Origin: Mesorhizobium sp. B1-1-8 | Lineage (GTDB): Bacteria; Pseudomonadota; Alphaproteobacteria; Rhizobiales; Rhizobiaceae | DNA: 64,000 nucleotides | Assembly (NCBI RefSeq): GCF_006442795.2 | Contig: NZ_CP083956.1 | Location: 1,302,001-1,366,000, forward strand | Reading direction: 5' to 3' | Part shown: one piece after another, positions 53,781 through 62,049 of the stretch | Numbering within the stretch: position 1 is the first letter of the stretch | How the letters are laid out: every line of letters starts with the position of its first letter | Made by a program: the position numbers and the translations under genes | The notes under the pieces: model-generated | Database searches by the model: none | What the model saw: the letters and a program-made list of their open reading frames with translations, nothing else | Told to the model about the DNA's origin: nothing

Positions 53781-55190
53781 ATGAACAAGGCCCAGAGCAT
53801 CGAGGCGGCAAGGCCTTCCGGCGCATCCGAGCATGGCATCTCGTTCGGCGAAGCCGTCCGCGTATGGGCGCGAGTCGCGGCACTGAGTTTTGGCGGTCCG
53901 GCCGGACAGATTGCGGTGATGCACCGCATCCTCGTTGAGGAAAAGCGCTGGATCGGGGAGACGCGGTTCCTGCATGCGCTGAACTATTGCATGCTGCTGC
54001 CGGGTCCCGAAGCCCAGCAGCTCGCGATCTATATCGGTTGGCTGCTGCACAAGACCAAGGGCGGGCTCGTCGCCGGCGTCCTGTTCGTGCTGCCCGGCGT
54101 CGTCGCCATCATGGCGTTGAGCTGGATCTACGCGATCTTCGGCAATGTCGGCGCGGTCCAGGCCCTTTTCTTCGGCTTGAAAGCCGCCGTGCTTGCCATC
54201 GTGCTTGAGGCAGTGGTGCGGGTCGGCAAGCGTGCGCTCAGGAACAACGTCATGGTGTTGCTCGCCGCCGCTGCTTTTATCGCGATCTTCTTCTTCCACG
54301 CACCGTTCCCGCTTATCATCCTTACAGCGGCGGTGATTGGCTATATCGGTGGGCGGTCGGGACTGGCGCCGTTCATGGCCGGTAATGGGCATGGCAAGGT
54401 CGGAGGCAAACAGGTTACGGATGCCGACACGGCTTTGGGTGAGGGTATCCCGGATCACGCGCGGCCGACGGTCGGCTGGTCGCTCAAGGTCGCCGCCATA
54501 TTTCTCGTGCTTTGGTTCGCGCCCGTCCTCGGCCTGTTGGCATTTTTCGGGACCGGCAATGTCTTTACCGACATCGCGGTCTTCTTCTCGAAAATGGCGG
54601 TGGTGACCTTTGGCGGTGCCTATGCGGTGCTGGCTTATGTCGCGCAGCAGGCGGTCACGACCTATGGCTGGCTTAAACCCGGCGAGATGCTCGACGGCCT
54701 GGGTATGGCCGAGACCACGCCAGGCCCGCTGATCATGGTTACACAGTTCGTCGGTTTTATGGGTGCCTTTCGCGCGCCCGGCACGCTCAATCCCCTCGTC
54801 GCCGCCACCTTGGGTGGCCTCTTGACGACGTGGGTCACCTTCACGCCGTGCTTTCTCTGGATATTCCTTGGCGCTCCTTACATAGAGAAATTGCGAAGCA
54901 ACAAGGCGTTGTCGGCCGCACTCGCGACGATCACCGCGGCCGTCGTCGGCGTGATCCTGAACCTGGCGGTTTGGTTTGCGCTCCACGTACTGTTTAGCCA
55001 ACTGCAAGAAAGGCACGGACTCGGCATGAGCGTCGACGTGCCGGTACTGAGTTCCATCAACGTCCCCTCGCTGGTCCTGACACTGGGCGCATTGCTGGCC
55101 GTATTCCGCTTCAAGATCGGCATGCTGCCAGTGTTGGCCGTCTGCTCAGTTCTTGGACTGCTCTACGGTTTCGCCACGGGAGCCGTATAG
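53781..55190 (+). CDS. chrA: Chromate transporter ChrA (long-chain CHR family)
   Basis: A 469-residue inner-membrane protein with two homologous halves. Half 1 has FGGPAGQIAVMHRILVEEKRW and LNYCMLLPGPEAQQLAIYIG; half 2 has VTFGGAYAVLAYVAQQAV and ETTPGPLIMVTQFVGF. It expels chromate from the cytoplasm. It is the last gene of chrBA. Confidence 0.94.
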   Translation: MNKAQSIEAARPSGASEHGISFGEAVRVWARVAALSFGGPAGQIAVMHRILVEEKRWIGETRFLHALNYCMLLPGPEAQQLAIYIGWLLHKTKGGLVAGVLFVLPGVVAIMALSWIYAIFGNVGAVQALFFGLKAAVLAIVLEAVVRVGKRALRNNVMVLLAAAAFIAIFFFHAPFPLIILTAAVIGYIGGRSGLAPFMAGNGHGKVGGKQVTDADTALGEGIPDHARPTVGWSLKVAAIFLVLWFAPVLGLLAFFGTGNVFTDIAVFFSKMAVVTFGGAYAVLAYVAQQAVTTYGWLKPGEMLDGLGMAETTPGPLIMVTQFVGFMGAFRAPGTLNPLVAATLGGLLTTWVTFTPCFLWIFLGAPYIEKLRSNKALSAALATITAAVVGVILNLAVWFALHVLFSQLQERHGLGMSVDVPVLSSINVPSLVLTLGALLAVFRFKIGMLPVLAVCSVLGLLYGFATGAV

Positions 55191-55784
55191 CGAATAGCAA
55201 TTCCGAATGAATCCTCATCCAAGAAACGAAGCCGAAATCGCTGATCTGGCAAGTGTGAAAGGTGCTGCCGACGCTAGCGGGATCGTCGCTGGCCGGGCTG
55301 ATCCCGCTGGCATTGTAATCTCGGCCGCGACTCGATCATTTTGGGGCAATGGAAAAAATTGGATCATCCGGGAATAAACCGATGAGCCGGCTGGTCTTCC
55401 AGGCATGCGCCATTTGCGGCGTTGCAGGAGATCGGCATGACCCTTCACGACAAAGAAGAAGCCTGCAGGGGATCGGCAGGCCCTAGCCGCCGTGCTGCAA
55501 AAGGCATGGCCGGAGGGCGCGCGCAGTCGCTGCGTCCAGCCTGACCCCCGTGCACACCGCAACCATCGAGATTTACAACCATGACGGCGATATCCCGTAT
55601 GGCGTCGCGGCCAGCGATGCGCCGTTTCCTTCCGAGGCGCTTGACACCGGTGACACCAATGCCTTCACCTCCCTCAAAGCAGGCGGCTCCGCCTATGATT
55701 GCGGTCTTCACCCGCACGAGCAGATCACCGCCACCCGTTGAGGGTGGCGGCAGACCCCTGGCGGGAGCGCCTGACGGTGGAACG
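55191..55784. other. 594-bp region between chrA and an ECF sigma gene
   Basis: No well-supported gene. A 56-codon plus-strand ORF from ATG 55207 and a 115-codon minus-strand ORF (55215-55562) both lack ribosome sites and family features. A GCCTGC/GCAGGC stem lies near 55467-55487, with T-rich sequence on the minus strand. The frame of the sigma gene is open back to 55581. The region marks the right border of the metal cluster. Confidence 0.5.
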
Positions 55785-56327
55785 GTGTTGAGCGAAAAGA
55801 TCCTGGCCGCGCGTTTTGCCGAAGTGGTGCTGCCGCATCTCGGCGATGCGCTGTCGCTTGCCCGCTGGCTGACCGGCAACCCCGCCGATGCCGAGGACGT
55901 GGTGCAGGAGGCCTGCCTGAAGGCGCATGCCGGCATTGCCGGCTTTGCCGGCGGCAATGCCCGCGCCTGGCTGCTGACCATCGTGCGCAACGCCTCCTAC
56001 ACCTGGATGGCACGCAACCGTCCGCGCAGCGTGGTTTCTGTCGGCGACCTCGCCGATCTCGACGATGTGTCGCCGCCGCCGGACAACGATGCCGACAGCC
56101 CGGAGGCGGCGCTGATCGCCAAGGCGAACTCGGCGGCGGTGGAAGCGGCCATCGCAAAATTGCCGCAGCCGTTTCGCGAGACGCTGGTGCTGCGTGACAT
56201 AAACGGCCTCAGCTACCGCGAGATCGCGGCCATGCTCGGCGTGCCGCAAGGCACGGTCATGTCGCGGCTGGCGCGAGCGCGCGGCCTGTTGATGGCAGAT
56301 ATTGGAGGGCGCCATGAGCCCGCGTGA
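55785..56327 (+). CDS. ECF-family RNA polymerase sigma factor
   Basis: A sigma factor of about 180 residues. Region 2: DALSLARWLTGNPADAEDVVQEACLKAH and ARAWLLTIVRN; region 4: LPQPFRETLVLRDINGLSYREIA and VPQGTVMSRLARARGLL. It is not EcfG. GTG 55785 is the likely start, preceded by GGTGGA; longer frames to 55581 are low-complexity. It overlaps its anti-sigma gene by 14 bases, so the two are cotranslated. Target promoters unknown. Confidence 0.88.
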   Translation: MLSEKILAARFAEVVLPHLGDALSLARWLTGNPADAEDVVQEACLKAHAGIAGFAGGNARAWLLTIVRNASYTWMARNRPRSVVSVGDLADLDDVSPPPDNDADSPEAALIAKANSAAVEAAIAKLPQPFRETLVLRDINGLSYREIAAMLGVPQGTVMSRLARARGLLMADIGGRHEPA

Positions 56328-57228
56328 CGACGGATTGCCCGAGGACCCGCAGGATATGAAGCTGATGATCCACGCCCTTGTCGATGGCGAGCTCGATGCC
56401 GCGGCGGCGCTTGCCGTCGAACGGCGCATCGCCGCCGAGCCCGAACTCGCCGCCGAGCATGCGCGCCTCGTCGCGCTGCAGACGGCCGTCGCCAGCCTGC
56501 CGCGCCCAGCCGTCAGCGACGATTTTCTGGCGCGCATCGCGGCCATCGCCGAAACAAGAAAGACCGATGAGGCGGAGGCCGCGCAGGCCGAAGCCGTCAA
56601 GGTAGAGCCGTTCGCGCAGCCGCCACAACGACAGGGCGAAGTGATCGAGATGCGGCCACGCGCCTCGGCGCGCCGCTTCGGCTCCTTCGACTGGCGCCAG
56701 ATGGCGGCATCGATCGTGCTCACGGCCTTTCTGGCCAGCGGCGCGACGCAGTGGCTGACGACGGCGGACAACGGGTCCGACAGCTTCGCCGTGGCCATCG
56801 CCAACGGCCATCGCCGTAGCCTGCTCGCGGCAACGCCGGTCGACATCGTCTCGTCCGACCGCCATACGGTGAAGCCATGGCTCGACGGCCGCATCGGCGT
56901 GTCGCCGCCGGCGCCCGACATGGCCAAGGACGGCTACGCACTGCTCGGCGGGCGGGTCGAGGTGATCGGCGACAGGCCGATGCCGGCGCTGGTCTACCGC
57001 CACCACGAGCATCTGATCAGCCTGGTGGCGGCGCCTCAGCAGAGCGGAGCCAAATCCGTGCCGGTGGCGGCGGATCTTGAGGCGGGCGGCTTCCTGCTTG
57101 TCCACTGGACCGACGGCGCCTTCTCCTACTGGGCGATCTCGGATGCCGAGCGGCCGGCGCTGGACGATTTCGTCGCCCGCTTCCGGGCGGCGGTCATCGC
57201 CAATCCGGCGGCGGGGAGCCCTGGCTGA
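56314..57228 (+). CDS. Membrane anti-sigma factor
   Basis: A 304-residue single-span protein. The cytoplasmic N-terminal sigma-binding part (MIHALVDGELDAAAALAVERR, no HxxxCxxC zinc motif) is followed by a linker, one membrane helix near residues 132-150 (QMAASIVLTAFLASGATQWL) and a periplasmic domain of about 150 residues (LGGRVEVIGDRPMPALVYRHH). It should hold the upstream sigma until an envelope signal arrives. ATG 56314 follows GGAGGGCGCC. Confidence 0.88.
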   Translation: MSPRDDGLPEDPQDMKLMIHALVDGELDAAAALAVERRIAAEPELAAEHARLVALQTAVASLPRPAVSDDFLARIAAIAETRKTDEAEAAQAEAVKVEPFAQPPQRQGEVIEMRPRASARRFGSFDWRQMAASIVLTAFLASGATQWLTTADNGSDSFAVAIANGHRRSLLAATPVDIVSSDRHTVKPWLDGRIGVSPPAPDMAKDGYALLGGRVEVIGDRPMPALVYRHHEHLISLVAAPQQSGAKSVPVAADLEAGGFLLVHWTDGAFSYWAISDAERPALDDFVARFRAAVIANPAAGSPG

Positions 57229-57331
57229 CGCCAGATCGGTTAGCGCATCATAGAGGAGCGGATGCCGCTGTCCTGGCGGCACCCGCTTCGCTGCGGGTTG
57301 AGACGGCAACCTGCCTTCTCCTTCATTCCGA

Positions 57332-60300
57332 TCAAGCTGCTTCGATCTTCATATCTTCTTCGCTGCGCACCATCCTGGTCACGCCGGCGAAGTCGAGCTT
57401 GCCGGAGCCGAGGACCGGCACTTTCTGCACGACGCGCACTTCGGCCGGCACCATCAGGTCCATGGCGCCATTCGCCTTGGCGAAACTCAGAAATTCCGCG
57501 CGTGTGGCGCGGGGGGCCTCGGTGATGAGGATCAGCTTCTCACCCTTGCGCGCATCCGGCACGGAAGCGACGGCCGACAGCGATCCTTTCCACAATTCGC
57601 CTGCCAGCGCCTCGACCGCGGCCAGCGAGATCATCTCGCCGCCGATCTTGGCGAAGCGCTTGGCGCGGCCGCGGATGGTGATGAAGCCCGCCCCGTCGAC
57701 GGTGACGACGTCGCCGGTGTCGTGCCAGCCGTCTTGCAGCGGTTCCAGCACGCCTGGCTTTTCGGCGCGCAGATAGCCCGCCATGACATTGGGACCGCGC
57801 ACGAACAGCCGTCCGCCTTCCTCGACGCCGGGCACCGGCTCCAGTCGATACTCCATGCCGGGCATGATTTTGCCGACGCTGCCCGACTTGCTGTACATCG
57901 GCGTGTTGATGGCGATCACCGGCGCCGTTTCGGTCACGCCATAGCCCTCGAGGATGCGCAGGCCGAACTTCTCCATATAGGCCGTGCGCGTCGCGGCCTT
58001 GACCGGTTCGGCGCCGGCAAAGCAGTAGCGCACCGAGCGGAAGTCGTAGGGGTGCGCCGTGCGCGCATAGCCGCTGAGGAAGGTATCGGTGCCGAAGACG
58101 ATCGTGGCATTCGATACATAGATCAGTTCCGGGACGATGCGGTAGTGCAGCGGCGAGGGATAGAAGAACACCGGCACGCCCGAGATCAGCGGCAGCACCG
58201 TGCCCGCCGTCATGCCGAAGGAGTGGAAGATCGGCAGAACGTTGAACACCTTGTCGCCCGCGTGGAAGTCGATGCGCGAGGCGGCCTGGGCGGCGTTGGC
58301 GAGAATGTTGCGGTGGGTGAGCACCACGCCCTTGGGCGTGCCTTCCGAACCCGATGTGAACAGGATCGCCGCCGGATCGTCGGCCTTGCGCGCGACCCGC
58401 GGCGTCGACTTGCGCAACAGCCCGAGCAGCTTGTCCTTGAGGCCGATGGTGGCCCTGAGGTCGTCGAGCCAGACGATGTCGACCGAGCGGCCGATTTCCT
58501 CGATGACCGCGCCGAGCTTTGCCTGCTCGACAAAGGCGCGGGATGTGAGCACCGTGCGCACTTCGGCCGCCTTGCAAGCCGAAAGGATGTTCGCGGCGCC
58601 GGCGGTGAAGTTGATCATCGCCGGCACCTTGCCGGCCGACATGACGCCGAGCAGGGTGGCGCAGGAGCCGTTGGCATTGGGCAGCATGATGCCCAGCGTC
58701 TGCTGATCGGCATAAAGTGTCTTGAACTTCTCGCCGAGGATGGCGGCCGCGGTGAGCAGCTTGCCATAGCTCAGCGAACCGGTGACCGGGTCCTCGACGG
58801 CAAGCTTCTTCATGCCGCGCTCGTTGGCCGTCTCGATGATCTTTTCCAGCACCGTCTTGTCGATATCCTGGGTGCGGAAGACGAGATCCGACATGACCTC
58901 ATACAGCGCCTCGCCCGCCGCGATGCGACGCCGGCGGCCTTTGAGATCCTGCGGGACGTCGAGCTTCACCGGCTCCAGGATGGTCACCTTGACCTTCGGG
59001 AACAGGCGCCGGCGCACATGCTGCGCGGTCAGCCGCGAGAACGGGCTCTTTTCCAGCCCGTCGATGCGCACCGGCACGACCATCGAGCCGGTCTTGTCGG
59101 CGACCATGGCGGCGCCGTCATAGACCTTCATCAGGCTGCCGGTCACGGTGAGGCGGCCTTCCGGGAAGATGACCAGCGGATCGCCGCCCTGCACGGTCTT
59201 GATCAGCGTGCGGGTCGACATCGGCTTGGCCGGATTGAGCGGCAAGGCGCGCGTGAGTTTCAGGAACGGCTTCACCCACCAGGCCTTGGCGATCGTGTAA
59301 TCGATGGCGAAGACCGGCTCCTCGTCGGTCAGCGTCAGCGCCAGCGGGCCGTCGAGGAAGCTGACATGGTTGAGCGCCAGAATGGGTGCCTTGCCGGCCG
59401 CCTTGAGGTTCTCCAGTCCCACCACTTCCAGGCGAAGGAAGGCGCGGAACAGGATGGAGACGAAATCGCGGAAGGGGTTCGTCGGCAGGTATTTGAGCAT
59501 CAGCCAGGCGGCGATGGCGTTGAACATGACGAGGCCGAACAGGATGCCGGCAATGGAGACGCCGGCTGCCTGGATGGCGGCGACGAGGATGCCGCCCACC
59601 GTCATGAAGCCGGCGTTGACGATGCTGACGGCGGCGACGACGCGGGCGCGGCGCTCCTCCGGCGACCAGGCCTGTACGGCGGCGAAGGTCGGCACCACAA
59701 GGAAGGCGCCTGCAATGGCCATGCCGGCGAGGTCGAATGCAACCCGGATGGTGTTCGGCCCGGCGAAGAACGCCGCCAGGGTTTCGGCCCGGGGCGAAGG
59801 CTGCATGCTCCAGATGGCCCAGGCGAGGTCAAGGCCGAACAGCGCGAGCAGTGCCGTGCCGAACGGCGCCGGCAAGAGCACCATGCGTCCCTGCGACATC
59901 CATGCGGCAATGGCGGAACCGATGGCGATCGAGACGGCAAAGACCGCGAGATAGGCGGTGACCGCGATTTCGTTGCCGCCCAGCGAATCCTTGATCAGCG
60001 CAGGCAGGATCGAAAGCACGATGGCCCCGACCAGCCAGAACCAGGAGGTCATCAGTCCGGCGCGCCAGATGCGCGTGTCGGTGCGCAATTCGCTGACCTG
60101 ACGCCAGGTCGAGCGGAAGATGTTCCTGTCGATGATGAGGTTTGGAGCCGCCGAACCGGTGGACGGGATGTAGCGGCTGACGAACCAGCAGCCGACGGCG
60201 AGCGCCATCATGATCGGCCCGAAGACCGCGACGCCGATGCCGTCGGCGGAAACGACGCCGCCGGCGATGGTGCCGCCGAGGATCGCGGCAAAGGTGGCCG

Positions 60301-60736
60301 ATTCGATCCAGGCGTTGGCTTTGGGCAGTTCCTTGCGTTCGAGGTGATCCGGCAGGATGCCGTATTTGATCGGCCCGAACAGCGCCGAGATGATGCCGAA
60401 CATGAGCAGCGCCGTCATCAGCACCGGTATCGACGACAGCGCGATACCGACCACGGCGACGGCAGCGGCGGCGATCTCGGTGAATTTCAGCCGGCGGGCG
60501 ATGAGCGCCTTGTCGAAGCGGTCGGCGATCTCGCCGCCAAGCGCCGAAAGCAGCAGGAAGGGGGCCATGAAAACAGCGCCCGCCAGGGTCACCAGCGACG
60601 CTGCCTGATCGGCCGCAAGCGTGAAGAGAATGAGGAACACCAGCGTGTTCTTCAGGAAATTGTCATTGAAGGCGGACAGGAATTGCGTCCAGAAGAGGGG
60701 CGCAAAGCGCCGCGATGTCATCAGGTGATTGTTCAT
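57332..60736 (-). CDS. Aas-type fusion: LplT-like transporter, PlsC acyltransferase and acyl-ACP synthetase
   Basis: A 1134-residue three-part protein. Residues 1-410: MFS transporter like LplT (FNDNFLKNTLVFLILFTLAAD, DRFDKA). About 425-620: lysophospholipid acyltransferase with HX4D box NHVSFLDGPLAL and FPEGRLTVTG. About 640-1130: AMP-forming acyl-ACP synthetase with ILFTSGSEGTPKGV and GYGVTETAPV, ending with the catalytic Lys region VLGSGKLDF. It would import and reacylate lysophospholipids in one polypeptide; E. coli encodes LplT and Aas separately. ATG 60736 follows GGAAAG; ATG 60754 lacks a ribosome site. Confidence 0.93.
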   Translation of the reverse strand: MNNHLMTSRRFAPLFWTQFLSAFNDNFLKNTLVFLILFTLAADQAASLVTLAGAVFMAPFLLLSALGGEIADRFDKALIARRLKFTEIAAAAVAVVGIALSSIPVLMTALLMFGIISALFGPIKYGILPDHLERKELPKANAWIESATFAAILGGTIAGGVVSADGIGVAVFGPIMMALAVGCWFVSRYIPSTGSAAPNLIIDRNIFRSTWRQVSELRTDTRIWRAGLMTSWFWLVGAIVLSILPALIKDSLGGNEIAVTAYLAVFAVSIAIGSAIAAWMSQGRMVLLPAPFGTALLALFGLDLAWAIWSMQPSPRAETLAAFFAGPNTIRVAFDLAGMAIAGAFLVVPTFAAVQAWSPEERRARVVAAVSIVNAGFMTVGGILVAAIQAAGVSIAGILFGLVMFNAIAAWLMLKYLPTNPFRDFVSILFRAFLRLEVVGLENLKAAGKAPILALNHVSFLDGPLALTLTDEEPVFAIDYTIAKAWWVKPFLKLTRALPLNPAKPMSTRTLIKTVQGGDPLVIFPEGRLTVTGSLMKVYDGAAMVADKTGSMVVPVRIDGLEKSPFSRLTAQHVRRRLFPKVKVTILEPVKLDVPQDLKGRRRRIAAGEALYEVMSDLVFRTQDIDKTVLEKIIETANERGMKKLAVEDPVTGSLSYGKLLTAAAILGEKFKTLYADQQTLGIMLPNANGSCATLLGVMSAGKVPAMINFTAGAANILSACKAAEVRTVLTSRAFVEQAKLGAVIEEIGRSVDIVWLDDLRATIGLKDKLLGLLRKSTPRVARKADDPAAILFTSGSEGTPKGVVLTHRNILANAAQAASRIDFHAGDKVFNVLPIFHSFGMTAGTVLPLISGVPVFFYPSPLHYRIVPELIYVSNATIVFGTDTFLSGYARTAHPYDFRSVRYCFAGAEPVKAATRTAYMEKFGLRILEGYGVTETAPVIAINTPMYSKSGSVGKIMPGMEYRLEPVPGVEEGGRLFVRGPNVMAGYLRAEKPGVLEPLQDGWHDTGDVVTVDGAGFITIRGRAKRFAKIGGEMISLAAVEALAGELWKGSLSAVASVPDARKGEKLILITEAPRATRAEFLSFAKANGAMDLMVPAEVRVVQKVPVLGSGKLDFAGVTRMVRSEEDMKIEAA

Positions 60737-60858
60737 GGCGCTTTCCATTGGCAAGATCGTTAATCAATCCGGGCTGGACGGATCAGCGGTTGCTTGCGCG
60801 GCTTGGGGGTTATTGTATCGGCAACCCGGTTACATTTCGTTACTACGACTGACATCCT

Positions 60859-61035
60859 TCAGGGGGCAAAACAGGCCATGACGAATGTATTCCACGACCT
60901 TTTGGTATCTTGAGGCCGCAGCTGTTGCGGACCGTCGATATGATCCTTGCGTTTCAGGGTTAAGTTGGCCGGGCGGCGGCCCGTTTCAGGCAGGAAACGG
61001 TCGCCGCGCACAAGCGCAAAATCTGCCTTCAGCAT
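60859..61035 (-). CDS. Possible 58-residue small protein behind an operator array
   Basis: The ORF starts at an ATG with TGGAGG 8 bases upstream, a strong ribosome site. The product is basic (KRKDHIDGPQQLRPQDTKRS) with no membrane segment or known domain. Three phased palindromes lie 17-84 bp upstream of its start. Codon use is ordinary. It could be a leader, a small regulator or the relic of a larger gene; it is on the same strand as the Aas gene, 122 bp away. Confidence 0.45.
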   Translation of the reverse strand: MLKADFALVRGDRFLPETGRRPANLTLKRKDHIDGPQQLRPQDTKRSWNTFVMACFAP

Positions 61036-61051
61036 TCTGTTTTCCTCCAGA

Positions 61052-61119
61052 TGAACATCGTTCACGAGTGAACATAGCATATTTTGAACAGCGTTCAAGC
61101 GAGAAATGAACGCCGTTCA
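61052..61119. promoter_or_regulatory. Array of three phased TGAAC-N3-GTTCA palindromes
   Basis: Sites at 61052-61064, 61085-61097 and 61107-61119, with centres 33 and 22 bp apart, multiples of 11. Site 1 overlaps a further dyad GTTCAC-GA-GTGAAC (61060-61073). This looks like a cooperative repressor (e.g. TetR-type) operator array. The rest of the 61120-61386 stretch shows no supported gene. Confidence 0.7.
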
Positions 61120-61386
61120 AAAACTGCCTGCAGGGAAGGTCAATGGCCGGGAGACAGACGAGGTGCGCCCAGCCTGATCCTTTTGAGTTGGCGGCAAGCG
61201 GCCACAGCGCGGCAATAACGGTCTCCGGCTTGCGGGCGAAGACGACGTCGGGCACATGCCCGGTGACCGGCTGCCGGAGCGTGCAGAGGTCGCGGGCAGC
61301 GAGTGTCATGTGATGGGCAGCTCTATTTCAGCAAACCTTCGCAAAACCTTCGTATAACAAGCGTCAAATAAGTGCGGAGGTGCAGA

Positions 61387-62040
61387 ATGGCTGTGAAATC
61401 AATACAATCAAACGCTCAACCCGGTGCTGAGGCGATTGATTCCGGAGCGCTCGCAGAGGCGGCCAACGGCTCGCTTCTCGGGGGCGAAGCGGTGGGGGTG
61501 GACAAGATCCGCGACCTGCTGTTCGGCAATCAGATGCAGGACTACGACAAGCGGTTCACCAAGCTGGAGGAACGGTTTCTCCAGCGTTTCAAGGACGTCG
61601 AGACGGAAACGTCACGCAATCTCAGCGCATTCGAATCGAATGCGAAAAAACAGGTGGATTCGATTGCCAGCCAGCTGCGCGAGGAGAAGGATTCTCGTGC
61701 CGAGGCGGATAAGGACATCGATCGGACGCTGCGCGAGCAAAATCAGGCCCTGGAGAAGCGGCTGCGCTCGGTGTCGGACCAATTGAGCCAGCTCGAACGG
61801 GACATAGCCGACCGCCTGACGCAAGAAGCGCATGCGCTGCGCGAGGATATCAAGCGCAAGAACGAGGACCTCCAGCACGCGATCGAGAAGATGTTCTCCG
61901 AGCTGAGCAATGTGAAGACGGACCGCAATTTGCTTGCCGGACTTTTCGTCGAGGTCGCCAAGGCCCTCAGCCAGGATATGGGGCAGAAGGGCATCGGCAA
62001 GAGCGGAGCTGAGCCATTTCGCGGCTGGCCGGCCAGTTGA
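61387..62040 (+). CDS. Coiled-coil protein, partner of the downstream OmpA-like gene (putative)
   Basis: A 217-residue soluble protein. The N-terminal 50 residues are low-complexity with a conserved-looking VDKIRDLLFGNQMQDYDKRF; residues about 58-170 are a long charged coiled coil (KLEERFLQRFKDVETE, REQNQALEKRLRSVSDQLSQ, LREDIKRKNEDLQHAIEKM). GGAGG lies 8 bases before the ATG. The downstream membrane gene begins 9 bases after its stop. No signal peptide, so it is cytoplasmic, on the same side as the N-terminal domain of its neighbour. Confidence 0.8.
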   Translation: MAVKSIQSNAQPGAEAIDSGALAEAANGSLLGGEAVGVDKIRDLLFGNQMQDYDKRFTKLEERFLQRFKDVETETSRNLSAFESNAKKQVDSIASQLREEKDSRAEADKDIDRTLREQNQALEKRLRSVSDQLSQLERDIADRLTQEAHALREDIKRKNEDLQHAIEKMFSELSNVKTDRNLLAGLFVEVAKALSQDMGQKGIGKSGAEPFRGWPAS

Positions 62041-62049
62041 TCTGCTCTC

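Noticed and set aside
55215..55562. Minus-strand 115-codon gene between chrA and the sigma factor
   Set aside because: No ribosome site, no recognisable domain and mixed composition; a plus-strand 56-codon ORF overlaps it with equally little support.
57722..60763. Plus-strand open frame of 1013 codons opposite the Aas gene
   Set aside because: His/Arg/Asp/Gly-rich antisense shadow of high-GC coding DNA. The minus strand holds a clear three-domain enzyme.
60986..61309. Minus-strand 107-codon gene upstream of the Aas gene
   Set aside because: It would run through the palindrome array and overlap the small ORF in another frame. No ribosome site or family feature.
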